A DNA stretch of 64,000 bases from Teratosphaeria epicoccoides (GCA_021401465.1 JADDMT010000010.1:124001-188000), one strand, 5' to 3'; positions 42,744 to 56,565 are shown, counted from the stretch's first letter. Notes: generated from the sequence alone by a model not told the origin. Translations and numbers: made by a program.

Positions 42744-45212
42744 TCACGGACAGTTCTAATGATTTGCACTCCGAATGTATACATTGTAAGCAGCACTATC
42801 AGTTCCGTCGATCAGTCATGTCAACGGCCGACCCAGAACGCTTCGCAATGCTACTTGATGCGTCAAAATATTGACGTGAGCGTCACACGCTTTCTGACGC
42901 CTCAACTGCATTGGGCACAACACTCACTCGCTCATTTCCCGATCTCTCAACCACATGTCTCACACCTCATTCACAAGTCTCGCTACCACCTTCACGCTCA
43001 GTCGCGCTTGCGCTTGTTGCTTACTATACGACGGCACAAGCGGTCAGGACGGGAAGTAGATGGTGGTGGCCGAGAAGGGGTTTCAACCGGCAAGGTCGTG
43101 AGGCAACAAGGGCCATGCCGGTGAACTCAACCCCTTCCATAAGATCACCACAACAATCCTCCATGTCTATCTCCATGGAATCATCAACTGGTTGAGCAGC
43201 AGTGCTGGTTGTGAATTGAGACGGCACGCCAAGCACAACACGTCCGGGAACGAGATGGTGGCACAGGAGCGATGGTCCGACCTCGATTGCCGCCGGCGCG
43301 ATGCTCACACGGGTGAGATTGAGCAAAGTCCTCTCGCGGGCTTCCATCGCAGTCCTCTGTGGCGCCTCCACTTCTTAATACAAGTCCCATTGGACGGCCA
43401 AAGAGGTCGTAACGGCCAAGCATGTGGCCCATCGAATATGAACGAATGTTCCATGTAGCCTTTCGGCAAGCTTGAGCGGCAATTGTAAGCGCACCTCTGG
43501 GTGTAGCATTGCCAGCGGACGTGAAGGAGATGCAGACTTCACAGACGAAGCTGTTAGAGCAATCTCCTCTATTTTTTTGGCCTCTCCGTCATGATCTATC
43601 CGCTTCTGGGCAGCCGCAATCCTGATCCCGACCTTCTCCTGCTTCAGGTTCTGATATGTCGCTCTCTCTGCATTGAGCAAGCGGTCTGGCAGCTTCAGGC
43701 CGCTTTGTGCAGAGACAGGATCGATGTTGTTGCGAACCTTGCTCTTCCAGCGATTGAAGTGGAATGCGAGGCTCCGTGTCGATTTCAGGTGCTGAATAAC
43801 CAGCAAATAGCGCATTATCACCAACATCACCATGACACCGCCACGGCGTTTCCCCTAGCCAAGACATCTACACTGTCATCGACAAGAACATCAGGGAGTG
43901 GGCAAGATTGCACCGCAGAACTCAAGGAGCTGGCCGTGGGCAAATACGCCTAGCTCATCAATAATGACGTCGACATGGAGGACATGGAGGACGATAAACC
44001 ACACACCCATCATGGTGGAGTTCCAGGCAGCGCAGCGGCGGGAACAACTAGGCGTGATGCTCGGTCTGAAGTTGTAGACCTCACTCGTCATGAGGAGGGA
44101 GGGCCTTACGGATACGGATGGCTGAGGGCGAGACGGAGCCTGAATGGGTTAGGATGTAGCCAGGGTTGTCGTGTGGCGTGGTACCGTCACAGTCATCGGC
44201 ACCATCGCCGTCAATACCATTACAGCTCTCAGCTGGAGCCTTCTGGACAAGACTTGATCTGACGTCGCACGCGAAGCCCTCGCTGAGGCCATCTGACGCT
44301 GCATCGGATTCTGTGGCGTGGTCCTCGCTGTCGTCGTCGCCGAGACGCTGAGAAGCTGACTCGACCGTGATGACAGTGACGTCGCACTCAACCACAGTGA
44401 TACTTTGCAGGCCACCGTCAAGACAGACAAGGCAGCGAGCGTGCTGCTCAAGCTCTTATGATACGTGCGCCTACACGAAGAGCTTGACGTGATAATGGAC
44501 ATGTATCTCGATCCTCTGGCTGTTCTACGGAGGTCGAGCCAATTGTCATGATGGCGGTCCAGCAGTCGAGCGTATGCCCACTCGCATCTTGCGTCACCAA
44601 CAATCGCGTGGACAGCACTCTTACCCCGAACATAGAGCAGGGCATCGGAGAATATGAAGGTTGAAATCAAGCATCGCAGTAGTAGTTAACTATAGACTTA
44701 CAGGGATGCCGAATTCGGCATCCTGCACACCGCCCTTCCCCTTCACGCCGCCCGAGATCAACAACTGAAGAGAGGTCGATTCATGCATGTAAGTAGAAGT
44801 CGTCCGGAGACTCCATCACACGAAGATGCAAAGACGAGCGACCAAGCGAGCGAGCAATCGATCAAGACCTCAGCGGCGCACTCAGCGCGCATCCATTCCA
44901 AACACTCGTCAACGCCTATGCTCAAGACACCTGTCGCCAATGCCAAAGTAGATGCCACTACCCTCTGCGCCATGCGTGGATCCCACATCGTTCTCAATGT
45001 AACACTCGCCTTGGCGCGCACTAATCTCAGTGCCCTCAGTATCGACATGATGCTCTACACTAATCCGCCGAGGGGGCTGCCCATCCCGGATCCTGCCTCC
45101 ACTCCCTCAACCCCAGCTCCACACTTCTGACGCTCCTCAGCCACACCTGCACGATCTCCCTCAAGCCCACGTCGGCATCTATCTGATACCTCATGCTCCT
45201 CAACCGCGGGTT
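42744..45212. other. Gene-free 2.5-kb convergent spacer
   Basis: Between the 3' ends of HIS6 and the myosin gene. Frames of 60-170 codons overlap without motifs. Contains a perfect 20-bp palindrome at 44704-44723. Confidence 0.55.
44704..44723. repeat. Perfect 20-bp palindrome
   Basis: The half-site ggatgccgaa is followed immediately by its exact reverse complement. It is centred on an EcoRI-type gaattc, in non-coding DNA. Confidence 0.9.
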
Positions 45213-48200
45213 CTAGCCCTGCATCGGGCTCATATCGTCCGGCTCATAGCTGAGCTCATGCACGTCGCCAATTCCATTGCCGTGGTGAATGCCCAGCCCA
45301 TTTCCATTCGTAACGTGACCCCAATCGACTTCTCCGCCATCCTCCTCACCAATCTTGCCCATGCCGCTGGCGTCAAGTTGCTGCTGCAGCACAGCTTGCG
45401 CAGAGACAATCTCGGCAAGTCGCTTCAAGCGAGGAGTCTGCAGCCAACTAGGCGTGTACGTCTCCAGCGCCGTGATGACTCGCGGCTCCGCAATCTCGTA
45501 TGGACCACTGTCTTCCATGTCCACGGCTTGCAGGAGCAAGACGTCAGACTTCGGATCTGTGACCCGGGACGCGACGGCCTTCATTATTTCGCCGTTGATC
45601 GGTTGCTCGTAGTCGGCGACGAGATACTGATTCAGAAGCTTCTGGATCTGATTCGGGCTCAACCTGTTGCGCAAACGTTAGCATTAGAGTGTCCGACAGT
45701 TGGATCAAGCCACTCACATCCAACAAATGTCCTGAATGATCTCAATGTCGTTCAGCGTGGCTTTCTTCAGTTGCAACAACTTCGTCGCCTGCATCAAGTG
45801 CTCCAACTGCAGCGTCCCTTCTGGCATGTCATGGCTCTTGCACCATTCTTCTATCCGCGTGATGTTGTAATTGATCTGCAAGCCTCGTTTCCATGATAGG
45901 AAGTTTCTCCTCATGAGCAGGTCATTGAAAGCCGTGACACCGACGAGCCGCAGCAGCTCAGTAATGGTCTGCGAAATGATGGTCGGCTCCAGGTAGTAGG
46001 CGGTCATGGCGCGGAAAGTAGCATTTAGCAGACTCAACAGGTTGTCCATCGAGTATGCTGGCTGCGAAGTCGACTGTAAGAGTTTGCCCAAGAAGCGACT
46101 TGACTCATTCGTGACGAATCCGGGTAGTGACTGCGACTCGATGATCGCAGGCACGATCATCCGCTGCAACTTCTTCTTCAATACCTTCATCCATGTGTGG
46201 TAGATGTTGAACTCCAAGCTCTCAAGATCATGCTTCACAATCTCCAGCAATCGATCGTACTCGAAATTGTCTTCTTTCTGAGCCTCGTACCAGTCTTCTG
46301 CTAGGAAGACGAATGATAGCATTTCGTGCACATTGGAAAGCCAGAAAGCACCCGGGTTTATGGCGTCGTCACCTTCGTGCTGCATGACTTCTTGTTGAAT
46401 AGACTGCATGACGTTCGCGAGAAAACGCTCTGACTCCTTGACGAATCCATTATTCCACATCTCGGATGTGACCAGGTTAATCAGGTAAGCAGGGAATAGA
46501 ACCTCCTTCTCGGTTGGCGGAGGCTGACCACCAGGTGCAGGAATCTTGAGATTCCGGATCAGGCCCATCGTCACCTCGTCATTGAGGCCATCCTCATCGG
46601 CTAACAGGTTCTCCAGCTCAGCTTCGACATTCTCGAGGCCAGGGTTGAATGTTGAGCCGGACAAACTCTGAGTGTGGTGACCAGTGGCACCCATAGCACC
46701 AAACGCCATCGAAACCGGCCTTGGGTTAAAAGCACCGCTGAAGCGTTCAGTGTTGATCTGTTCCGGACCAGCAGACCGCCGCTTCGGCCTCTTCTGTGCG
46801 ACCATGTTGATCAAACCACCTGGTGGCTGTACAGCCGGCGCCTGCCCATTGACCAGATCTCGGTCGCCATTGACAATTGGGACCGCCCTCTTGGCCATCT
46901 CGAGTTGATCCTGGAGTTCTGCCATTTGCTCACGCAATGATAGCTTCTCTTTCTCGGACACAGTCTTACTCTGCCTGGTGACCTCGAGCTCCTGGTTCGT
47001 GACCTTGAGCGACTCGCGCAACGCCCTCTCCTCCTGCTCCAATCTCCGCATGCTAGCTTGGCTTTCCTCGTGCGCCGATTGCAATTTCTGCATGTCCTGC
47101 TCCATGACTGTGAGCTTGGCGGCTGTAATACCAGCTTGATTTGCCTCCCTCTGCAGATTGTTTGCTCTCGACTCCAACGCATTGTGTCTCTCGCGCATGG
47201 ACTTGAGCTGTGACTCGTAGCTCGATACCTGGTTCTTAAGGTTCCTGTTCTCCGTCTTGAACACTCCCAAGCTCTGGGTGAGCTCCACGACCTTATTCTC
47301 CAGCTTGTATGAAATCTGGCGCAAGTCTCTCGCCTCCTCGCGTATTTTCTTGTAGCCTTTCCGCGCCTGCTTTCCCCGCCAAATGCTCTGGATTCTGATA
47401 GCTTTCCGGCGATAGTCCCGCCAGTTCTTAAGCTGATGGTAACTTCTCCAGGACCTCTGGATCGTCCTTGCCGCATCACCTAGCCTTTTGTCCAGTATGG
47501 ATTTCCTGCACAGCCAGCCCTTTGCCGCCGCTTCAAAAACGATGAGATCGTTTCGGAATCGTACGTACTTCGTCCTCTCCTTGTGACCCTTCCAGACACG
47601 TTGGATGGTGGTCGCGGACTTTTGCTGCCTGGCTTCTTCGGCGCGCTGCCTTGACATGTAAGCTCTGGCGAGGGCCTGAAAAGTTTTGATTCCATTGAGA
47701 GTCTCGAGGTAGCGGCGGCGGTAGTATTTGGCACGCAAATTCTTCTGGATCATGACAGCAGCATTGTTGAGGCGCGATGTCCTCAGGTTCTCTAGGAAAG
47801 CCAGCATACCAGCTCGGAAGAAGATCTTGGTAAGACCGAGCTGATACTTGTCGGTGGCATCCTGCTTGCCCTCGCCGAGAGCCTTCAGAAGGATGTTGTT
47901 GGCCATGGCCCGGACTTCGGTCGTCCACAGATTTGATGGAATGAGCATGTAGTATCGAAGTGCGAAGTCTTCATAGGTCCACCTAGTAGGGTAACCGGCG
48001 CACGATATCCGGACTGTCTCCAGGACACCGCACGCCCGTAGTTGTGACAGAACCATTGGGCCCTCGAACTTCCAAGCCTCCTTCGCTTCGTTAGGCTTTA
48101 TGCATCGAATGTAGTGGACTTCAGTGTTATTGATAGTGTTCATGAGCTCGATGAGGGAGCTCTTGAAAATGCCACCCAAAGTCGGTTTCCTGGCTGCGGC

Positions 48201-50197
48201 CGCGCTCCTCTTCGCAGCTCCCACGGCAGCTTTGGGAGCCACACTCGCATTGTCCCTTTCTCTGACGTTCGCTGAGGCTTCAAGAACCTCGCTCAGGAAT
48301 GGGTTGGATGTGCTCCGCAGGACTTCCAGATGCTCATCAGGGACAGTATCTCTGTTCTTTTCGATGAAGCCATCTGATTCGTACGTCACGTCAATAGCAT
48401 AATGGCAAACCGTGAAAGCGCTCTTGCCAAACCGCGGCTTCTTGTAAAATTTGTGTTTGTCCTGGGAGTAGTTGTGGTGCAGCTTGTTAACGAAGCTCTC
48501 ATCCGAGCCCATTGGTAGCCGCGACTCTTCGTCTAGAAGTGCCAAGACACCAAGTTTGCCTTCGATCAGATCGATACACGGCTGGTTGTCGCTGAAGTCG
48601 ATGAAACTCCACTTGATCTCTTCGCGGACATACTCTTCCTGCTCCAGCTTGAAGACATGCTGATTGAACTCCTGCTGCAGCTTCTCGTTTGCGTAGTTGA
48701 TGCAGAACTGTTCGAAACTATTCTTGGCGAAGTGCTCAAACCCATAGATATCTAGCACGCCAATGAAGCTCTTCACTTCTGCCAGGGTCGCCTCAGTAGC
48801 CAGGAAGTTGTTCATGGTTTCCACTAGCCAGTCGAACAAGCTCGAGTATATGTACTTGGCCACTGAGTCTCGGACGACCGTCGCCTGTGCCTGGTTCAAG
48901 TTGGAGACAATTTTCTCACCCCTAGTGACTAACTGCTTCTTGATTGTCCATTTGGCAAACTCGCTTGCGTCGATGCCGAGCAACGCGCACGCCTTGACCA
49001 GCGACGGCTCTGAAGCGGCAAGAACCGACTCGTTTCTCGATGCTGTGATCTTGATGTTTCCAATGTGCAGCAGCGCAGCCAGGATCCTCCAAAGGTTTCT
49101 CTGCACGTCTTCCGGAACGCCAAGCCTCGTGAGCGATTGCCGTGTCTCCTTGAAGTCCTTCGCGTCATCCACGCCATCAATCACGGGTGCCTGTCCCTGG
49201 TTCAAAAAACCGTAATCCTCTGGTGCCAAAAGTCCCAGCTCTTCCCGCTCAGTATCCGACGCACCTGCAACAAGCTGATAGAAAATGTGGTAATTCCGCT
49301 CCTTAAGCGGCTGGAACACTAATCTTGACCGCTCGAGCAGGTACGTTCGTATCCGCGCGCCAATGATATCCGTGCTCTTGTTGAACATGATCTCAATGTA
49401 CTTTCCGAAACGTGAAGAGTTGTCGTTCCTCGTGGTCTTGGCGTTACCAAAAGCTTCCATGATGGGATTGGTAGCAAGGATCTGCTCTTCCGTTTCACTC
49501 ATGGCGTCGCTTCGGCCTATCCGCCGCGCACCGGGCTGCTCAGGAGGCTCGCGCGTCGCGAAGTAGCGCATGATGTACTTGGCGCTGACCGTCTTTCCGG
49601 CACCGGACTCACCTGATACGACGATAGTTTGATTCTTGCCGCCGCGCAGCATGTCGGAGAACGCTTCCTCAGCGATGGCGAACAAGTGCGGCGCCTGAGA
49701 CGTCCGCTGCTTGCCCGTGTAGACTTGCACCATGCCAGGCACGTACAGCGAGTCAACGCGCGCGAATGGGTTGGTAGCTATCAAGACGATACCGGAATAG
49801 GTGTAGATCTCTTTCTGGGCATAGCGCAGCTTGATGGCCTGCAGCACGGCCGGCTCGTTCAGATGCGACAGGTTCGTTAGGTCGTCGCTTGCTTCCAGCA
49901 TCGCGGGATTCATCAGAGGCGGGAGGGTGGCATCACTGGAGTTGGCGTTCTCGTTTTCCAGCACCTGCAGCGTCGTCTCGAGTGTCTTGCTCTGGCCATT
50001 TCATCAGTACACCGAGCACCGCACGCCCACCTCAGGCATGACCGATCTGGTCGAGAGCTTACCTCGCCATTCTCCAGCAAGAATACCAGCGTCACCTTGT
50101 CACCCTCCACCCTCTTCCCCGTCACCTCGGACGCGATCCAACCTTCAGTCGAGTCCGGCTGCCAAGCCTTGGTCCCGACATCGTACATGTGCGCCAT
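45213..50197 (-). CDS. MYO2: Class V myosin heavy chain
   Basis: A 1,619-aa actin motor in three exons: 50197-50063, 49991-45718 and 45663-45213. The short N-terminal SH3-like region (GTKAWQPDSTEGWIASEV) leads into the motor with P-loop GESGAGKT (about residues 172-179), switch 1 NAKTTRNDNSSRFGKY, switch 2 LDIYGFEHF, and the actin-binding HYIRCIKPNE. Six IQ motifs follow (about 788-925; for example MIQKNLRAKYYRRRY and IRIQSIWRGKQARKGY), then a coiled coil (about 925-1090). A C-terminal dilute (DIL) cargo domain ends in LSPNQIQKLLNQYLVADYE. Class V myosins carry secretory vesicles and organelles to the hyphal tip. The gene is intact. Its many antisense frames are shadows. Confidence 0.97.
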
Positions 50198-51163
50198 CGT
50201 CACCCACTCTGCTCGTCATTCACTCCCACGAGCTCCCGCTCCTTCTACGCTTACCGCTGCTGTTACTCCTCCTCCGCCCACCAGCCTGTTTCAGGTGTGA
50301 GACAGCTCCTGATCAGTGCCGCACCGCGCCTGCCTGCCTGCCCTCAACGCCGGCGTTGAGACTTACCACCCGATAGCCTGGAAGTCTTCAGGGACTCGTA
50401 GGAGCAGGACAATCTGCGCGTAGTCGTAGGGGTGGGGAGAAGGGCATCTCTCACGGGGAGGTGTGCTCGCAGTGGGTACTTGTACTCAGTTGTCCCCTGG
50501 AATTGGTTGATCCCCGTCGGCAGCGCTACGGATGAAGCCGCCCGCTAACCCTGAAAGCGCGAGTGTCGAATGGAAGCACAATGCTGAGCACGAGCACAAA
50601 GAGTAATGATAATCCTTTTTCTTGTCTGCATGCGATCAGGTATGGAAGTGAGATCCAGTCACGGCGTGTCGTCGAGCTTGCCCAGAGCTATGCGACAGTT
50701 CACGCACCTCCGCGCGCGCTTATGCCTATGTATCTGCTCATGACGGTCCGTGGCCTCCGAGAAAGCCATTGTCACATGCACTTGACGACAGCTCCATCGG
50801 ACCGGCCACAACGGTCACCATAACGAGCACCGAAGCCGTCAACCACAGCGACTAATCAGTCAACTACATGTACAGTGGTCAACTCGCTCTTCAAAGGGTC
50901 TTTCCCCGTCACCTATGTGAGTCGTGATGGGCCTACGCGAGCCTGCTCTCTGAACTTCTGTCTGACTTCACCGCGCTTCTGCAGCATCGGACAAGATTTC
51001 GAAAGGCGTATGACGAGCGTCCTTCGCTTTAACACATTAGCGGCCGTCCACGCGACGAAACGCTTAATCCGCTTTTTGTCCTTTCACAAGGTTCCCGTAG
51101 AAATACGTCCTGCAGTTGTAAGGAAGTCCTGTACAGGTAAAGTAAATAATGAGATGTCACAAT

Positions 51164-51205
51164 AAGTCACATAGTCTATGCTCTAAGTCACATAGTCTAT
51201 GCTCA
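51164..51205. repeat. 21-bp direct repeat, two adjacent copies
   Basis: aagtcacatagtctatgctc followed by one variable base, repeated head-to-tail (51164-51184 and 51185-51205). Confidence 0.9.
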
Positions 51206-51764
51206 ATGAAGCACAGACTCCATATAGATTGATGCGGCTTTTCGGTATACCGGTATCAGCTTGGAGCCAAGATGCATCTTTTGTATTCCCACAACGCCAC
51301 CGACGACTCAGCGCGCACCCGTGAATAGTCTCGAGGGCTGCCAAATCCAATCCTCTTTGGGTGCGTTCCCGCCTGCTGTCCGACACTGCATCCTTTGGGA
51401 AATCACACTTGATATGGATTACTGCTTGGCGCACTGCTCATCGATTAGTCATTGCAAAACTGCAGAAGATGATTCCTAGGTGACCACGCACGCAATATAG
51501 ACCCATGACCGCGCTCGAGTCGACTCGGTCGCATGGCTGGAATGGGTATAATGCCATACTTTGAGGAGTGACGCACTACACTAACAGTCAGCTGAAGGAC
51601 ACCATAGAGCCTATCGACCCAGCTTTAGGCGATCGAATGAGACACTTACCCTCACATTGAACTTCTTTACTGAATCAGGGCAAGCGAATTGACTTGTACC
51701 CTGGGAGACGCAACCCGCGAGAGCGATGCCGAGAAAAGGCAAAATTGTGATGATGGTATGCATG

Positions 51765-51892
51765 ATGGCTGAAGGTGCAGTGATGTGCGCTGGTGATGGC
51801 TGAAGGTGCAGTGATGTGCGCTGGTGATGGCTGTGAAGGTGCAGTGACGTGCGCTGGTGATGGCTGTGAAGGTGCAGTGATGTGCGCTGGTG
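51765..51892. repeat. 31-33-bp minisatellite, four copies
   Basis: Units at 51765, 51796 (31 bp each), 51827 and 51860 (33 bp each) begin atggctg and end gcgctggtg. The two longer copies carry a 2-bp insertion (tg), and one has a C/T difference. A partial fifth copy follows. Confidence 0.92.
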
Positions 51893-54800
51893 ATGGCGAA
51901 GTCGTCCTACATTTGCGATGGAATTGGACTACTTATATCCACTCAATTGAGGACTTCTCCCGCCTACACGGTGCCAGCCAACAGCTCCAGGCGTGTCCAG
52001 CCAGTAGGAGGTCCCTACGTAGAACCACAGGGCTGTGAGATTGACAGCTCCAAAAAGGTTTGGGCCCTGGCTTCCAGAATCCGGACAGCTGAGTCATGAT
52101 TGATCTCACTTTTTGACGCCCCTGCTAGCATACCGCTGTCAATTGGCGACAAATCACCGCGATAACAATGGCCTGGGTCAGATCCAGCCGCACCTAGATT
52201 GTCAGCCGCGTCCATGTAGATGCGGAAGGAGCGGCTGCCTTTGTGGTCGCCAGGACCGCTTCCTTGCAATGAAACGCTCCTTCCAAACTGGGCCTAGGGT
52301 ACCCGGGGTTCCGGTTATGCAATGGCGAAGTATTAGCTAGACAAGCCAACCAGTCAACGCTTCAGCATACATTCGCTTGGAGCTAGGGGATACCTGCTCA
52401 ATTCGAAATTCAGCCGCCGCAGCCGTGGAACCGTTGGCTCGAAGAAGGAGCAGTGCGCCGGGTAGGGTACTCTCGCTTAATGAGAAGGATGGTCTATCGC
52501 CTGCCAATCACAAGCGATGCGAAGCAAGTCATCACGTACACAGTAGCTCCACAGCTGGCTCAAAAGTGTCCATTTGAATTGGCAAAGAGCGCGCTGTGTC
52601 TGGCTTGACAATCTCTTCACTCGCGTGAAACGCAATGTGTCACGCCGAGGTCATCAACATACGGCAAACTACCCGGCTGAAGTCGGTCATCTCAACACCA
52701 CAACAGTGGGGCCACATCTAGACACACCACCAAAGGCAAGGATCAAGGGAGCCAGGGGGATTCTAGATGTCTATGAATAGCGGTCAGGCATGCTAAGAAC
52801 TGCCGACGTCTCTTCATACGATGGTCTCGACGGAAAGAGAGGGATCATAGACCAAAGCTGAATCTGGTATGTCCTCGGGACTTATCGTCCAATCTATACA
52901 GGATGTACAGTACACGGGACTGGAACCATCACTATAAGGGTCTCAGCCAACCAATCGAAGTCGAAGCACGTCCGGAGTCAATCAAGCGACAGTATTACTC
53001 ACAGTCTAGACTCCTGGTCCGAGACTCGGGAGGCTAGACATGCGTGCATTGATTCGCGACCTTTAAGACCCATGTAAGTCTCACTTCTGATGGAGTTCCT
53101 CGGGGATGCTTTCACGGGGAATCAGAGAATCGTTTCGCGTTGGCGCCTGAGAACTATCGCTTGCTGATAGAAGGTACGCTACGCCGATAATTGCTAATAT
53201 GGTCTTGTACCCTGTGTTGGCGCTGACGATGAATAGTAGGCATGTACCGTTGGTACTGGCTTACACATGTCTGATGTCTAGACTGAGTTGAAGGAGGCGG
53301 AACGTCTATGGCCTTTCTACAGGAGCCTTTCTATTCACCAAGCTGAGGCATGGCCAGAACGTATTATCTGGGAACGGTTGTTCGGAGGTTTGAATTCGAG
53401 GCCGGATCACGTGAGATCTATGAACCCTTATCGGTCGCGGTCCGATGCTGACTCAACAGGTGACAAGGTCATCCTTGGAGAGACTAGGTTCTTTCAATCG
53501 ATCTCCCTGCTCACGAGAGTCTAGATGCAACGTGAACACATGTCTAGAGACGCTTTCTAGATTCGAACATGGGTCCCAGGATTCGTTCTTGGCGGATAAG
53601 TTCTCGTGGTCCTTCGCTGCTCGACATCTCCTATCCAGCTGCTTCCGGTTGATGAGATTTCGCGTCAACCTCAACGACAAATTTTCGAGGACGATGTCCC
53701 GATCCTTGATGTGCAATTACTTCCGACTGTCAGATGGAAGTATTGACGCTATCATCAGGATGCGTCCAGCTTCCAGTCTTGTGCGACCAATGGTCACAAC
53801 GCTGATTTGCGAGGGCACAGAGTCTTTGGCGCGCGAGAGGGAGCGCAAATAGCAACAATTTCTCCACCTTGCTTGCTGGACGACGAACGACTACGATCAA
53901 TGCTGATGGCGACTTCGTGCTTTCGCAGACGGCAGCTGAGCACATGCAGACTCGTGGTCCTCGTTTCTGCGAGACAAGGAGCTAAAACTACGTTGCAGTG
54001 CAATTGCTGCCACAGCACGTTGCAAAAGGCGCGCGGCAGGTACACGTCAAGCTGTCAATGCGGGACGATGCGCATGGAAGATCTTTGTGTCAACATCCTG
54101 GCTTTGCGATGTGCGCCTTCAACTTGGCGGGCTCGACGTCTGAAGCGGTTCATACCTTGGCAGCTCGTCCAATGTCGCAGAACAGTGAGCAGTCAGTCGA
54201 GTGTTCGGTAGAACGATTGAGTACGGCCCAAGCCTCGGCTTTATTCAGCACTTCGCTCGGCCGCATCGCACGTCTTGATTCGCCTGGTGTGTATCTGGTG
54301 CGCAGCGCCTTCGTCGATGTTATGGATGGGAACTATTTGGTAAGATAAATTGGAGTGCAGTGATTGATCAACATAGGACGACAAATCCCACAAAGCAGAA
54401 GGAGTACTTGATATGCAAATGCCACCCATTTCTCCTGACAATGCGATACTGTCGATCCCGGGTTACAAGAGCTACGAAGTCGTTACGATCTGACTACGGC
54501 TACAAGCACACTGTCTGTTCAGGTTGAAAGAGCCGACTTCAGGTGCATCGCCAATATTGTCCAGCTCAGTTGTTTCATCACAATGTTTTGCCGCTTTGGT
54601 TGGAACCGGAAGACCATTTGCACTAATAGTCAAATAGATCATTACGCACAACAGATATTTGCGATTATGCTCTGCCAGCGATCGTGCTACCTTTATTGCT
54701 GTCGCATTGCACCATGTATTGTAGTCGAGATATGCTACACGGGCCACACCATTGGCAGAGGTGCTCCATATCAATTGTCCAGCGCCTCGCGGTCAACATT

Positions 54801-55981
54801 ACCCCGAACTCTCGAGCCGCACAGGCGTATGACAACACGACTTCTTTCGTATTACCGCTGACTACTGGTAGAGACATGAATATGTGGTAAGCATAGGTGA
54901 CTTTTGAGGGATTCCGTTTCCTTACTTTTTCTCGCCTCCTTCTCTACGGACACCACATGCTTTTGCACAGCATGCAGCATCACTGGCGAGCCCACTACAA
55001 TTGTATTCGCAACCCCCAGAACCATAGACGATATCCCACGAACCATATCTGTCTATCGACAATATGTCCACCAGCCGCGTCTCACGACGGTGCCGTCGTA
55101 CGCCGCATTCCTATACTTCGAGCTCGATCACACCGAGTCTACCGTCTGCCAGTATCATGAGAACCCCTGCATGCCCCGGGATGCCGGATTTTCCATGGCT
55201 CTACGATCACCTTCCACATCAAGCGCGGCAGCAGATGCTGCCAAACACCTCGAATCGCAACGCCGTCGCATTCAGCTTGCCAGGCTTGCAAAAAGCAAGT
55301 CACCTGTTCCGGAGCCTGACGACGCTGTTGTCAGGAAGCATCGAAAGCGGAGTCCTCGTCGCCAGAAGCGGATCGACCAGCGTATCAATATTTGTACGAT
55401 GCGCCGATCTAGCAATCTTGCCACGTTCTGTGTATCTTGAGGCTTGTAGGAGTCGATGAAGTGATCCTGGGTTGACACGGAGCTTACTCTGCTTGTCTAT
55501 TGACATACCTTGACCGGAGAGCTGATCGTAACGCAAGATGGCAGGAAGAATTGGCACGGATATGATAGTCCAGACATTCGCAATTTTGCTATTGTAAGGC
55601 ATGTGCGACAGGCGCTGTTCAATTCAGTGATGGATGCAGTCAGGGACTAGTTCAGAGAGATTTTAAAACCGCAGCAGTACCAGTTCAAGACCTTGCTCTG
55701 CCCTATCGAAGTGATCTTTGGGGAATGTCCGGAACCTCACCATGACTTTACTCAGGGCTCTGAATGTCACACTGACCGGCATTTCACAGCTCAATTGGGG
55801 CCCATCCATCGCACGCAGACGACAGTTCACTTCACTTCACATGCAGGCTTCAAGAAATTCTCAGAAAAGCCCTCGTGTCGGCCACTTCCCTCACTTTGCA
55901 CACTTACCACCGCATCAGCGCTCTCACTCAGACTATCCTGACCTCTGACAATCGTGTCACCCATAAACACAAGCAGCCAAA

Positions 55982-56565
55982 ATGGTGGTCTGGAATGCCG
56001 AAGCCGACGCCAAGGTATCTCTCACCATTATCATCATCATCAGCGACCATGAACAAGGCTTGTCTAACACCCCCCCAGCTCCTTGCCTGCATCTTCAATG
56101 AATGCGGCATCACGCTCTCCCAAGACCAATACAAGAAACTCGCCGACGTCATGGGCTGCACTCCCAAGGCCGTCCAGCACCGCCTGACCAAATTCCGAAG
56201 GGGCATTGCTTTGACTCCAGCAGGCGGAGGCAACGCGAGTGCCGCGACTTCGACTCCGCGCAAGCGTGCTCCTGCTCCTTCGGGAGGCAAGAACAAGGGA
56301 AAGGCTGCGAAGGCTGGTACGCCCGAGGAGAGTGAGAGCACTGGGCTGACGACGCGACCGCCGACGGGTGGGAAGAAGAGAGCCCAGACTGAGGGTGACG
56401 AAGAGGATGGGAATTTGTTGAGCAAAAAGGTGGGGCTCGGTCCAGGAGTACGTTGGGCGAGCGATGCTGACGATGACTTTGCAGGTGAAGATCGAGGTCG
56501 GTGAAGACATTGGGGAAGGCCTCAGAGCACTGAACGGTGCTGGGAGCGACGACGAGTTCAGCTGA
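55982..56565 (+). CDS. Small Myb-like DNA-binding protein
   Basis: A 154-aa protein in three exons with introns 56015-56078 and 56430-56484. It starts MVVWNAEADAK. The first 55 residues form a single helix-turn-helix of the fungal Myb-like type (PF22980-like): AKLLACIFNECGITLSQ, YKKLADVMGCTPKAVQHR, then LTKFRR. The rest is a low-complexity Ala/Gly/Lys/Pro-rich tail with basic clusters (TPRKRAP, GGKNKGKAAKAG), then a short acidic C-terminus SDDEFS. Proteins of this layout are numerous in Dothideomycetes and presumably bind chromatin, but their role is not established. Tail-to-tail with the CFEM receptor (176 bp). Confidence 0.8.

Larger units (their letters stand above)
50198..55981. other. 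5.8-kb stretch without supportable genes
   Basis: The longest gene-free segment. Contains a 21-bp direct repeat (51164-51205) and a four-copy minisatellite (51765-51892). The longest plausible frame, 54904-55440 (+, 178 codons, basic C-terminus), has no recognised motif. No transposase, reverse transcriptase or long terminal repeat was recognised, though heavily decayed copies could be missed. The left end is the myosin promoter. Confidence 0.55.

Noticed and set aside
43375..43833. 152-codon minus-strand frame in the HIS6-myosin spacer
   Set aside because: No motif, no neighbouring exon and overlapping frames of similar length on the other strand.
45714..49964. Many plus-strand frames of 60-150 codons across the myosin gene
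   Set aside because: They are antisense shadows of a 1,619-codon gene with complete conserved motifs.
51765..51892. Repeat block considered as a CRISPR array
   Set aside because: Units are contiguous without unique spacers and the genome is eukaryotic.
53521..53600. Sequence resembling a tRNA T-loop (attcgaac)
   Set aside because: No matching stems, anticodon arm or acceptor pairing around it.
54904..55440. 178-codon plus-strand frame with basic C-terminus
   Set aside because: No recognised motif, signal peptide or splice partner; kept as a note in the spacer entry.
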